From assembly GCA_910583885.1 (NCBI GenBank), contig CAJUAC010000005.1, positions 1 through 64,000 of the forward strand: DNA of 64,000 nucleotides. The letters are read 5' to 3'. A program made the translations under genes and the position numbers. The notes below the pieces were generated by a model. That model ran no database searches. It was given only the letters and a program-made list of their open reading frames with translations, and was not told the DNA's origin. Below, piece by piece: positions 45,404 to 53,631 of this stretch. Source of the DNA: an uncultured Oscillospiraceae bacterium. Lineage in GTDB: Bacteria; Bacillota; Clostridia; Oscillospirales; Oscillospiraceae. Numbering within the stretch: the first letter of the stretch is position 1; every line of letters begins with the position of its first letter.

Positions 45404-45976
45404 CTAGCAGCCCCGCCCCAGGGCGAAGGCCTTCTGATTCATCTCCAAAAATTTCGGTGGCACACTCTGCTCAATGGCCGTCGTCCACTCCTCCTCTGTG
45501 AAATCGAACCACTTTGAGAGCCGGCCCAGAAGCACAATATTTACCGCTTTACTGCTCCCGGCTTCCTCCGCCAAGGCGAGGGCGTCCATGGCATCCAGGT
45601 CGATCCCCGCGTCACGCAGCTTCCCCTCCAGCCCCTGGGGGTACTGGGCCGCACCGGTGATGACCGGCATGGGGTTCACCTGCTGGGTGTTGGTAATGAT
45701 CCGTCCACCAGGCTTCAAGTACTCCGTCCAGCGGGCTGCCTCCAGCAGCTCAAAGGAGAGGATAACATCTGCCTGCCCCCGGTCGATAATGGGGGAGTAG
45801 ACCTTTTCCCCCCACCGGACATAGGTCACTACGCTGCCGCCACGCTGGCTCATGCCATGCACCTCGCTGACCTTGACATCGTAGCCCTTGCCCAAAAGCA
45901 GCCTGCCCAGAAGTTTGCTGGCCAGCAGGGTCCCCTGGCCGCCTACGCCGACAATCATAATGTTCTTTGTTTCCAT
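45404..45976 (-). CDS. iorB: Indolepyruvate:ferredoxin oxidoreductase, beta subunit
   Basis: A 190-residue IorB/gamma-type subunit: NIMIVGVGGQGTLLASKLLG at the N-terminus, VSEVHGMSQRGGSVVTYVRWG and the Asn-rich TNTQQVNPMPV segment. With IorA it oxidises aryl-pyruvates to aryl-acetyl-CoA and reduces ferredoxin, a step in amino acid fermentation. ATG at 45976 is preceded by GGAG at nine bases; another ATG two codons earlier lies too close. It lies 91 bases behind iorA. Confidence 0.93.
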   Translation of the reverse strand: METKNIMIVGVGGQGTLLASKLLGRLLLGKGYDVKVSEVHGMSQRGGSVVTYVRWGEKVYSPIIDRGQADVILSFELLEAARWTEYLKPGGRIITNTQQVNPMPVITGAAQYPQGLEGKLRDAGIDLDAMDALALAEEAGSSKAVNIVLLGRLSKWFDFTEEEWTTAIEQSVPPKFLEMNQKAFALGRGC

Positions 45977-46067
45977 ATTCATATTCTCCAACAAAAGCCC
46001 TTCTCCTGCAGCCGGGTGGAACTTCCGGAAAAGCAGGGGAAACAGAGCGCATTCCATTCTTTGTGTT

Positions 46068-47807
46068 TTAAGACAAGGCACCGCCGAGGGCATCAAATTT
46101 GCACAGCTGGCTGCACACGCCGCAGCCGGTGCAAAGGGTGCTGTCAATCACCGCTTTGCCCTCCACGATACTGATAGCGGGACAGCCGATACGCATACAG
46201 GATTTGCACCCCACGCACTTGTCCCGGTCCGCCGCAATGGGGCCAGGATGCCTGACGTACTTGAGCAGGGCGCAGGGGCGGCGGGAGATGATGACCGACG
46301 GCTCCTTCGCCGCCAGCTCCTCCTTTACCGCCGTATCGCAAGCCGCCAGATCATAGGGATCCACCACCCGTACCCGGTTGATCCCCACGGCCCGGCACAG
46401 GCTCTCCAGATCAATTTTCGTGCAGGGATCACCCTTGAGGTTGAATCCGGTGGTTGGATTCTGCTGATGGCCGGTCATGCCGGTGATCGAATTGTCCAGG
46501 ATGATGACTGTCGAGTTGGACTCGTTGTAGGCCGCGTTGATCAGGCCCGTGACGCCGGAGTGCATGAAGGTGGAGTCGCCGATAACGGCCACGGTCATCC
46601 CCTCGCTCTCCCCTCCAGTGGCCTTGTTGAAGCCGTGGAGGCTGGAAACCGACGCGCCCATACAGATGGTGGAGTCCATCGCCCCCAGAGGGGCGACCGC
46701 GCCCAGGGTGTAGCAGCCAATATCCCCCAACACGGTAAGGTTGTTCTTTTTGAGGGTATAGAATAATCCCCGGTGGGGGCATCCAGCGCACATGACCGGA
46801 GGCCGGGCAGGGATGTCCTCTGCCAGCTTCTTCCCCGTGCAGTGGTACTGGCCAAGCTGCGCGGCCACCATGTTCTGGCTGAGCTCGCCCACACAGGGGA
46901 ACAGGCTCTTACCCTCTACCGGCACACCGATATACCGGCAATGGGACTCAATGAACCCATCCAGCTCCTCCACAACCACCACCCGGTCCACGCCTGCGGC
47001 AAAGGTCTTGATCTTCTCCACCGGCAGGGGCCAGGCCATGCCCAGCTTCAGCACCGGATATGTATTGCCGCAGGCCTCCTTGACATACTGGTAACTGGTA
47101 GAGGAGGTGATGATCCCCAGGCTGTAGTCCTTGCCCGCCTCGATCCGGTTGACGGAGGCGTGTTCTGCCCAATCGGCAAGCTTCGCGGTACGCTCCTCCA
47201 CCACGGGGTGGCGACGCTTGGCGTTGCCGGGCATCATGATGTACTTGGCCCCATCCTTCTCATAGGGTTTTTGTGGGACCTCCTCCCGCTCCCCGGCCTC
47301 TACTACGCTCTGGGAGTGGGCGACGCGGGTACACATCTTCATGATGACCGGGGTATCAAAGGCTTCCGAGAGCTCGTAAGCCAGCTTGGCGAAGTCCAAC
47401 GCCTCGGCGGAGTCGCTGGGCTCCAGCATGGGGATCTTGGCGGCCATGGCATAGTGGCGGGAGTCCTGCTCGTTTTGGGAGGAGTGCATCCCTGCATCGT
47501 CCGCCACAGCGATCACCATGCCGCCCCGCACGCCGGTATAGGAGAGGGTAAACAGGGGGTCAGCAGCTACGTTCAGGCCAACATGCTTCATGCCGCAGAA
47601 GCTGCGGCGGCCAGCCAGGGACGCACCAAAGGCCGCCTCCATCGCCACCTTTTCGTTGGGCGCCCACTCGGCGTAAATCTCCGGATATTTGGCGGCAGCC
47701 TCGGTGATCTCCGTACTGGGGGTGCCCGGATAACTGGAGACAAAGGTACAGCCCGCCTCATACAGGCCCCGGGCAACAGCCTCATTGCCCAGCATCAGTT
47801 GTTTCAT
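46068..47807 (-). CDS. iorA: Indolepyruvate:ferredoxin oxidoreductase, alpha subunit
   Basis: A 579-residue IorA: pyrimidine-binding domain with GLYEAGCTFVSSYPGTPSTEI, thiamine diphosphate domain with GDSTFMHSGVTGLINAAYN...N, and a C-terminal double 4Fe-4S ferredoxin domain (CVGCKSCMRIGCP and CTGCGVCSQLC). The first cluster's last Cys spacing is one residue longer than the classic motif. TAGGAGGG precedes the ATG. A leader of about 195 bases from the promoter contains two GC hairpins. Confidence 0.95.
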   Translation of the reverse strand: MKQLMLGNEAVARGLYEAGCTFVSSYPGTPSTEITEAAAKYPEIYAEWAPNEKVAMEAAFGASLAGRRSFCGMKHVGLNVAADPLFTLSYTGVRGGMVIAVADDAGMHSSQNEQDSRHYAMAAKIPMLEPSDSAEALDFAKLAYELSEAFDTPVIMKMCTRVAHSQSVVEAGEREEVPQKPYEKDGAKYIMMPGNAKRRHPVVEERTAKLADWAEHASVNRIEAGKDYSLGIITSSTSYQYVKEACGNTYPVLKLGMAWPLPVEKIKTFAAGVDRVVVVEELDGFIESHCRYIGVPVEGKSLFPCVGELSQNMVAAQLGQYHCTGKKLAEDIPARPPVMCAGCPHRGLFYTLKKNNLTVLGDIGCYTLGAVAPLGAMDSTICMGASVSSLHGFNKATGGESEGMTVAVIGDSTFMHSGVTGLINAAYNESNSTVIILDNSITGMTGHQQNPTTGFNLKGDPCTKIDLESLCRAVGINRVRVVDPYDLAACDTAVKEELAAKEPSVIISRRPCALLKYVRHPGPIAADRDKCVGCKSCMRIGCPAISIVEGKAVIDSTLCTGCGVCSQLCKFDALGGALS

Positions 47808-48009
47808 TGCTTGGTTCCCTCCTAAGAGATGGATTAGCCCCGCTGGGATGCGGGGGATCTATTCGTTCTTCTCCCCAATGTGACAGCAGCCCGCCGCTCA
47901 TGGCAGGGGATCATCGGGAGATAACTGCCGGCATGGATATGGACGAAGGGCAGAAATGCGTCTGCCAGCGCCCCATCCCATCTGCCGTTTTTCGTCTGCA
48001 TCTCTTATG

Positions 48010-48038
48010 ATATTACCCTGAATGACGCCCAATGTCAA
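48010..48038 (-). promoter_or_regulatory. Promoter of iorAB
   Basis: On the minus strand TTGACA and TAATAT are separated by 17 bases. The transcript would have a leader of about 195 bases with hairpins GGCAGA..TCTGCC and CCCCGC..GCGGGG; I recognise no riboswitch in it. The remaining gap 47808-48173 contains only this and the next promoter. Confidence 0.6.
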
Positions 48039-48111
48039 GGCAGAAGAAATGCAGTACCCTTTGAGAAAAGTGTTATTGAGGGATCACTTTGGCAGTTTCT
48101 ACAAAACCAGG

Positions 48112-48140
48112 TTGAAGCGGTAATCATTTTGTGCTATAAT
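48112..48140 (+). promoter_or_regulatory. Promoter of the RibD_C-type reductase gene
   Basis: TTGAAG and a consensus TATAAT are separated by 17 bases, 33 bases before the start codon. A TAGGAGTG site follows. Confidence 0.65.
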
Positions 48141-48173
48141 CAGTTCTACAAACCACAATTTAGGAGTGACAAA

Positions 48174-48854
48174 ATGAACAGGCCAATTACAACACTATTT
48201 ATGCTGATGTCAGTTGACGGAAAAATAAGCACTGGCGCAACGGACGAGTTAGATGTAGACAAGGATTTTCCCCAAATTGCGGGAGTGAGCGAAGGCTTGC
48301 ACCAGTATTACGAAATAGAGCAAACGACAGATTTATGGACGCTCAATTCTGGCCGAGTACAAGCTAAAATCGGTGTCAATACAAAGGATATGCCAAACAG
48401 AACGCCTGTATCTTTTGCGGTGATAGATAACACGCATTTGAACGAAAATGGCATACAGTATTTTTGTGCTTTATCGAAAAAGTTTGTGTTGATTACATCA
48501 AATGCAAAACACCCGGCATTTAACGTAGAGGACGGCAATGTTCATATCATATATCAAAAAGAATTATCGCTAAAAAATGCACTGATACAGCTCAAATCAG
48601 AATATGGTTGCGAGCGGATCACGATACAAACCGGTGGGACATTAAACGGCTTATTTCTTCGAGAAAAACTATTCGATTATGTTGATATTGTTGTTGCTCC
48701 AGTTTTGATTGGCGGCAAAGACACATCTACTTTAATTGATGGCAAATCCTTGTTTTCACAAAGTGAACTGTCAAAATTGGGGGTTCTAAAGCTGCAAGAA
48801 TGTGTGGTTTTAGAGAACTCCTATTTACGATTGCGTTATGAAGTAATTCACTGA
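48174..48854 (+). CDS. RibD_C/dihydrofolate-reductase-like protein
   Basis: A 226-residue NADPH-type reductase of the RibD C-terminal/DHFR-like family: TLFMLMSVDGKIS at the start, a central ITIQTGGTLNGLFLREKLFDYVDIVVAPVLIGGKDT block and ELSKLGVLKLQECVVLENSYLRLRY at the end. It lacks the deaminase domain of RibD. Its codons are far more AT-rich than the neighbours and it has its own promoter and terminator, so it looks like a recently acquired single gene. Substrate could be a pteridine or a riboflavin intermediate. Confidence 0.82.
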   Translation: MNRPITTLFMLMSVDGKISTGATDELDVDKDFPQIAGVSEGLHQYYEIEQTTDLWTLNSGRVQAKIGVNTKDMPNRTPVSFAVIDNTHLNENGIQYFCALSKKFVLITSNAKHPAFNVEDGNVHIIYQKELSLKNALIQLKSEYGCERITIQTGGTLNGLFLREKLFDYVDIVVAPVLIGGKDTSTLIDGKSLFSQSELSKLGVLKLQECVVLENSYLRLRYEVIH

Positions 48855-48857
48855 TAA

Positions 48858-48894
48858 AAATAGGCAGTTACCCGTATAGGGTAACTGCCTATTT
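48858..48894. terminator. Bidirectional terminator
   Basis: AAATAGGCAGTTACCC pairs perfectly with its inverse around a five-base loop. It serves the reductase gene and the converging Gx-transporter gene, whose stop codon lies in the stem. Confidence 0.8.
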
Positions 48895-49368
48895 CACACG
48901 TGCCGTTACCAGGCCGCCTGCCGCCCCGACAGCGGCCCCGGCCAGCGTGCCGGAAACCAGCAGTACCGGCAGATACCAGACCAGCTGTTCTGTGCCCAGC
49001 ACAGCCATAGCAACCGCAATCTGTCCCAGGTTGTGGCCCACACCCCCCGCAATGCTGACGCCCAGAATGGAGAATTTCCCCGTCCGTTTCAACCCCGCCA
49101 TCACCGCCAGGCTCAGCACAGCCCCCGCCAGGGAGTAGGCAAAGCTGTAGGCGTTGCCGAAGGTCATGGACACCAGCAGTACCCGGACCAGGGAGAGGGC
49201 TGCCGCATCCCGCAGGGACATGCGGTAGAGGGCGAACACCACCACGATATTGGTCAGCCCCAGCTTCATCCCCGGCGCTGCCATGGACAAGGGGACCATA
49301 CTCTCCAGCCAGGAGAGTGCCATCGCCAATGCCGTCAACAGCGCATAGCGCGCCACCCGTTTACTCAT
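48889..49368 (-). CDS. Gx transporter family membrane protein
   Basis: A 159-residue membrane protein with five or six helices, of the family once named heptaprenyl diphosphate synthase component I. The AAPGMKLGLTNIVVVFALY segment and AGGVGHNLGQIAVA are typical. It resembles small S-component transporters. The ATG at 49368 has GGAGG ahead; one 12 bases earlier is less well placed. It pairs with the NusG-II gene upstream, as commonly seen in redox-related clusters. Confidence 0.82.
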   Translation of the reverse strand: MSKRVARYALLTALAMALSWLESMVPLSMAAPGMKLGLTNIVVVFALYRMSLRDAAALSLVRVLLVSMTFGNAYSFAYSLAGAVLSLAVMAGLKRTGKFSILGVSIAGGVGHNLGQIAVAMAVLGTEQLVWYLPVLLVSGTLAGAAVGAAGGLVTARVK

Positions 49369-49461
49369 AGCTGCCTCCATTTTCCCTTCTTTTCTTTGTG
49401 AACAAAGAAAAGAAGCAAAAGAAAAACTTCACCCCGCTTTTTCTGACAAGAAAAAGCGGGA

Positions 49462-49827
49462 TTACTTTACCGCCGCATCAAAGGGCGCGGCTTCACCGCC
49501 CTCCACATGGATGACCAGCCGGTGGGGCAGGCAGACAATGGTTTCCCCCTCCCGGGAAATCCCTCCTGTCCGGATGCAAGTATGATCCCCGCAGTTGGCC
49601 TCAACCACTGCAACCGTCCCGCCGGAGATATTCAGGACATTATAGGCATCCTCCCCAATGGTATGGGCCTGATCCACGGCCAAATCGTAACGGGCCGTTT
49701 CCACCCCATCCACCGTTACCACCACCCAGGCTCCCGCCCCACCGGGATGGAAAAGCAGGTATAAGATCAACGCTGCCAGCAGGGCTCCGCCTGCCAGCAG
49801 CAGATCGCTGCGCAGATGCTTACCGAT
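49462..49827 (-). CDS. NusG domain II-containing membrane-anchored protein
   Basis: A protein of about 121 residues with one N-terminal helix and a NusG-II beta domain outside the membrane, with the family's CGDHTCIRTGG and IVCLPHRLVI cysteine motifs. The standard start would be TTG at 49770, but that cuts the helix in half and has no ribosome site. An AAAGGAGG lies nine bases before an ATC codon at 49827, which is in frame and restores basic residues before the helix. I therefore place the start there. Function in the family is unclear; it often accompanies the Gx protein. Confidence 0.68.
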   Translation of the reverse strand: MGKHLRSDLLLAGGALLAALILYLLFHPGGAGAWVVVTVDGVETARYDLAVDQAHTIGEDAYNVLNISGGTVAVVEANCGDHTCIRTGGISREGETIVCLPHRLVIHVEGGEAAPFDAAVK

Positions 49828-49939
49828 TGCTCTCCGCCTCCTTTCCGCCGATCAAATCTTTCCATGCCCCTGCGGGCCGCATATTCCCCGTGTTTCGTGG
49901 GAAGGTATGGGCAGATTCTGTCGTAAGGGGGGCTGGGCT

Positions 49940-50494
49940 ATGCCGGCAAACTCTGCCGCAGCTGCCCGGCGGGATGACCCGCTGGAGCTGCCGCTATTGC
50001 TGTTTTTTACACTCTCCGCCGCCGGATGGGTGTGGGAGGTGCTATTCACTGTCCTCTCCACAGGGCAGCTTGTCAACCGGGGCTTTTTTCACGGCCCCTG
50101 GCTGCCGGTATACGGCGTAGGCGGGCTGCTGATGCTGCTCCTGCTGGGCCGCCGCCAGCAGAGCTGGCTGCTGTTTCCCCTGTGCGCCCTGCTGGGCTGT
50201 GGGGTGGAGTATGCCGTATCCGTCCTGTTGGAAGCCCTATTCCACGCCAGATGGTGGGACTACAGCGGGTGGGCCGGAAACCTGGATGGCCGGGTCTGCC
50301 TGGCCAGTGCCGCCGCCTTCGGCGCGGCAGGCTGGCTGCTGGTCCGGCGGGCGGGTCCGCGCCTATGCGGTACACTGTCCGCCATGCCGGTCCGGCCCCG
50401 TGCAGTGCTCTGCCGCACCCTCTGCATCCTCTTTGCGCTGGATGCTGCCGTATCCATGACTGTGCCCAACATGGGCGGCGGCGTCCCCCTGTGA
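49940..50494 (+). CDS. Putative ABC-transporter permease of the CmpB type
   Basis: A 184-residue membrane protein with about five helices and the family motifs AAGWVWEVLFTVL, GQLVNRGFFHGPWLPVYGVG, EYAVSVLLEALFHARWWDYS and NLDGRVCL. The family name suggests a permease but no ATPase is attached here and its role is unknown. ATG at 49940 has AAGGGGGG seven bases ahead. It is divergent from the NusG-II gene. Confidence 0.8.
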   Translation: MPANSAAAARRDDPLELPLLLFFTLSAAGWVWEVLFTVLSTGQLVNRGFFHGPWLPVYGVGGLLMLLLLGRRQQSWLLFPLCALLGCGVEYAVSVLLEALFHARWWDYSGWAGNLDGRVCLASAAAFGAAGWLLVRRAGPRLCGTLSAMPVRPRAVLCRTLCILFALDAAVSMTVPNMGGGVPL

Positions 50495-50553
50495 TCCTGC
50501 TGAACCACAGTATACCCCATTGCCGGGGAGATGTCCACCGGGATTCCAAGTTT

Positions 50554-51264
50554 TTATAGACGGATTTCCGCCCTGTTATAGCTGAAGCCGATGAAAGCCA
50601 GCATAGCCAGCACCGCTGCCGCCCCGATTGCCAGCCAAGCCGCCATCCCCATCCCGGCCAGGGCGAGAAATCCCCGCCCAATTCCGGCCAGGAGGCTGCC
50701 GCTGCCGGATTGTACCGCACGAAGGGCCTGGCTAATCACCGCAGGGGCAAAGCACAGAGGAAACCACAGCACAGCGAACCCTTTGAAACCAAAACGGGTA
50801 TGGACTGCGCCCAGGAACAGGTCCAGGAGGGCTACGCCCAAAATTAGCGGGATGTATTTCCACTGGAATATCGCCGTCAGATCCAGCTCGTTCTCATAGC
50901 CGGGGTAGAGCAAGCTGTAGAGCCATGTTTCCGCTTGGGTCAGGCACCATGCCACGCCTACGCCCAGCAAGGAGGTCAGCACCGTCAGCAGCGGGTCTAT
51001 CAGCAGGAAATCCCGGCGGGTCTGCCCCATCGATACGGCCATGCGGAAACGGGCGGCGGCTCCACCGCCCCGGGCCACCAAACCTGCGAAGACCCCGATA
51101 ATAGCCATCAGGCTTCCGAGTGGGGCGTAATCCTGATCGCTGTTGAAAAAGGTATTGACCACAACCACCAGGACGATCCCGAACAGGAAAAACCCCAGTT
51201 GGTAGGCCATCATCACGAGGGGGGTATTCCGAGTCACTTGAAAATGCCGCTTAAAAAAATACAT
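50554..51264 (-). CDS. ABC-2-type membrane subunit
   Basis: A 236-residue membrane protein with six predicted helices (MAYQLGFFLFGIVLVVVV, GSLMAIIGVFAGLVA and others) and an AVSMGQTRRDFLLID loop typical of small ABC-2 permeases controlled by YtrA-like regulators. AAGGAGGG precedes the ATG. It is last in an operon with another membrane subunit, an ATPase and a GntR regulator. Confidence 0.8.
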   Translation of the reverse strand: MYFFKRHFQVTRNTPLVMMAYQLGFFLFGIVLVVVVNTFFNSDQDYAPLGSLMAIIGVFAGLVARGGGAAARFRMAVSMGQTRRDFLLIDPLLTVLTSLLGVGVAWCLTQAETWLYSLLYPGYENELDLTAIFQWKYIPLILGVALLDLFLGAVHTRFGFKGFAVLWFPLCFAPAVISQALRAVQSGSGSLLAGIGRGFLALAGMGMAAWLAIGAAAVLAMLAFIGFSYNRAEIRL

Positions 51265-51278
51265 GGACGTTTCCCTCC

Positions 51279-51935
51279 TTACAATTTTACTTCCCGTCGG
51301 CGCAGCAGCAGCCATTGAAACAGGATGTCCGCTGCGAACAACGCCAATGCCGCCATAACCAGCCACCAGGGCAGCACTGTCAGGTAGGATACCATCTGCA
51401 TAGTATCCGCCGCCAGATTCAAATCGCCTACACTGGCGAGGCCAATAAAGCCGCCTGCCACACCGCTCATGAGGACAACCAGGACTGTTCCCGCCCATTT
51501 CCATTTGACCGTCAGCGTCCCCAGCAGGCTGCCGGCGGCGGAGGTGATGAGCAGGCCAAACAGGAGGGTTGGGATGCTCTGCAAGCCGGTGCGGGAAAGC
51601 TCCCCCGGCACCAGCAGCCATACCAGCGCGCACACGCCTATGGTGACAGCGATAATCAGCGTCCGGTAGTACTGGAATCCCAGCAGGACGTTGCGCCGCG
51701 TCTCCCCCATGGCAAGCAGGAGAGGGACATACAGGGTCTGTGCGCCGGTGTTGACCATCATGATACTGAACACAGCGGAAAAGCAGAGGAAATAGGGGAC
51801 CACCGAGGCCAGCAGGGAGAAGTCCAGACGGTCCGCTTTCAGGATGGAGATGGCCGCCAGAACCCCTGTGATGGCTGCGCATACACCGGCGGTTTCCCAG
51901 GTGAAGCGGGTCCAGAATGCCACATTACGCCTCAT
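51279..51935 (-). CDS. ABC-2-type membrane subunit
   Basis: A 218-residue membrane protein with six helices and a LAMGETRRNVLLGFQYYR loop that parallels the MGQTRRD loop of the gene after it, so the two probably form a heterodimer. Its start overlaps the ATPase stop by 11 bases. Confidence 0.8.
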   Translation of the reverse strand: MRRNVAFWTRFTWETAGVCAAITGVLAAISILKADRLDFSLLASVVPYFLCFSAVFSIMMVNTGAQTLYVPLLLAMGETRRNVLLGFQYYRTLIIAVTIGVCALVWLLVPGELSRTGLQSIPTLLFGLLITSAAGSLLGTLTVKWKWAGTVLVVLMSGVAGGFIGLASVGDLNLAADTMQMVSYLTVLPWWLVMAALALFAADILFQWLLLRRREVKL

Positions 51936-52806
51936 GCCTTGCCTCCTCGCCGCATAGGGCTACAAAGGCCCGCTGGAGGTTCACCGGCTGGATGGATACA
52001 TCCCGGCTCCCATCGATGGACTGCCCGGGCTTGAGGAATACAGTGACTCCTTTGCTTCGGCCGACTGTCTCCGGATAATGGGTCTCCAGGCCCGCCACGG
52101 CCGCATCCACCTCCTCCGCCCGGCCGCTGACATGGCAGGCGCTGTCCACAAAGGCTTGGGTATTCCCCGTTACCAGGATTTTCCCCTCGTGGAGGATGAT
52201 GACATCCTCCAATACGTCGGCAGCCTCTTCAATGATATGGGTGGAGATGACAAAGGTACGGCCAGTCGCGGTGTACTCCTCCAGCAGCAGCTGGTAGAAC
52301 TGCTCACGGGCCACCACGTCCAGCCCTGCTACCGGCTCATCCAGGAAGGTGTAAGGGGTTTTGGCACACATAGCTACGATGATCGTAACCATGGAGAGCA
52401 TCCCTTTGGAGAGCTTCCCCATCTTCTTTTTGACATCCAGATCGAAGAGCTGGATGAGCCGTTTCTCCAGGTCCTTATCCCAGCCTTCATAATAGATGGC
52501 GGCAATGCGCAGGTACTCCTTGGCCTTCATGGAGGCCAGACCACTCTCTGCATTGGTACTCAGCTCACGGGAAAAGCAGAGCTGCTTGAGGCTGGCACGA
52601 TTTTCCCAAACAGGCTGCCCATCCAGGGAGACGGTCCCCCCGGTAGCGGGGTTCTGTGCGGTCAGGATGGACAGGAGTGTGGTTTTGCCCGCCCCATTGC
52701 GGCCAATCAGGCCATAGATTTTACCTGGCTGGAGCTCCAGGCTGACTTGCCGGAGGACCTCCTTGCCGCCATATGTTTTTACGATATTTTCACAGATCAG
52801 GCTCAT
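51925..52806 (-). CDS. ABC transporter ATP-binding protein
   Basis: A 293-residue ATPase with Walker A GRNGAGKTT (36-44), LSKGMLSMV as the signature, Walker B YTFLDEPVAGLD and a C-terminal extension with VNLQRAFVALCG. The signature LSKGM is found in the YtrB/drug-type group. It overlaps the regulator gene by four bases and powers the two membrane subunits. Confidence 0.92.
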   Translation of the reverse strand: MSLICENIVKTYGGKEVLRQVSLELQPGKIYGLIGRNGAGKTTLLSILTAQNPATGGTVSLDGQPVWENRASLKQLCFSRELSTNAESGLASMKAKEYLRIAAIYYEGWDKDLEKRLIQLFDLDVKKKMGKLSKGMLSMVTIIVAMCAKTPYTFLDEPVAGLDVVAREQFYQLLLEEYTATGRTFVISTHIIEEAADVLEDVIILHEGKILVTGNTQAFVDSACHVSGRAEEVDAAVAGLETHYPETVGRSKGVTVFLKPGQSIDGSRDVSIQPVNLQRAFVALCGEEARHEA

Positions 52807-53168
52807 ATGCTGCTCTCTCCTATCATGTTCAGTAATTCCTCTTTTGAGATCCCCAGGCTCCTGGCCTCCGCCAGAAGAGGGGTGATATGGTTCTCCGCGA
52901 AAGCCGCCCTTCTCTTTTCCAGTATTTTTTCCCGTGCGCCCTTGGATACAAACATCCCAATCCCCCGGCGCTTGTACAGGATCCCGTCGTCTACCAACAG
53001 TCCTACCCCCTTCGCAGCTGTAGCTGGATTGATCGTATAAAGCTTAGCCAGCTCATTTGTACTTGGAACTTGCTCCTCCTCCAGCAGGATTTTCCGCAAA
53101 ATGTCTGTCTCAATCATTTCGCTAATTTGGAGGTAGATCGACTTTTGCTCCGTTAAACGCTCATTCAA
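52803..53168 (-). CDS. GntR-family regulator, YtrA subfamily
   Basis: A 121-residue regulator with the GntR winged helix (YLQISEMIETDILRKIL, VPSTNELAKLYTINPATAAKGVGLLVDDGILYKRRGIGMFV) and a short C-terminal helix pair, the YtrA layout. These repress their own ABC operon and respond to cell-envelope stress. The TTG at 53168 has GGAGGC at proper spacing; a GTG six codons earlier is part of that site. Confidence 0.9.
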   Translation of the reverse strand: MNERLTEQKSIYLQISEMIETDILRKILLEEEQVPSTNELAKLYTINPATAAKGVGLLVDDGILYKRRGIGMFVSKGAREKILEKRRAAFAENHITPLLAEARSLGISKEELLNMIGESSI

Positions 53169-53216
53169 ATTAGCGCCTCCTTCCACCTCGTTTGTTGTTT
53201 GGCTAATTGGTTAATT

Positions 53217-53258
53217 AGTTGTGTAATCAACTATATACCAACCGAACATGATTGTCAA
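53217..53258 (-). promoter_or_regulatory. Promoter and operator of the GntR-ABC operon
   Basis: On the minus strand TTGACA (53253-53258) and TATAGT (53230-53235) are 17 bases apart. An AGTTG-N6-CAACT inverted repeat (53217-53232) overlaps the -10 box and start site, a natural place for GntR repression. Confidence 0.65.
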
Positions 53259-53397
53259 GATAAATCCCGACATTTTTTCAGCTTTGTTGAGTTACTGTTG
53301 AAGTGTGAAAGCTCGAAAGAGCTCGACGCACTTCCATTTTTTGTTAAACGAAAACCACCGGTACGGCCGGCGGTCATGATTTTTCCATACTTGAAAC

Positions 53398-53426
53398 TTG
53401 CAAAAAAAAAACTGATGTGGTAAAAT
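53398..53426 (+). promoter_or_regulatory. Promoter of the smc operon
   Basis: TTGCAA and TAAAAT are separated by 17 bases. The leader of about 200 bases to the smc start holds only short frames; I see no gene in 53169-53631 apart from the two promoters. Confidence 0.5.
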
Positions 53427-53631
53427 AAAACGCTATGTGAGATGTTTTCCTGTGTTTGAAAACGCAGAGGCGGTAGTTGTGCGGGATAAGGCGGATAGCC
53501 GAAAACTTGTGCGTGCTAGCTTTTGAAAATAACGGATATATCAGGATTTCAGAAATTATGGAAAATACGAAACGCTTCGTGTTGCGGCGGCGCAGGAGGC
53601 CGGTCAGCTTGGAGAAGAAAGGGGCTGTGTG

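Noticed and set aside
47808..48003. Possible riboswitch or T-box in the long iorA leader
   Set aside because: Hairpins are present but no T-box TGGNACC sequence and no known riboswitch core could be read.
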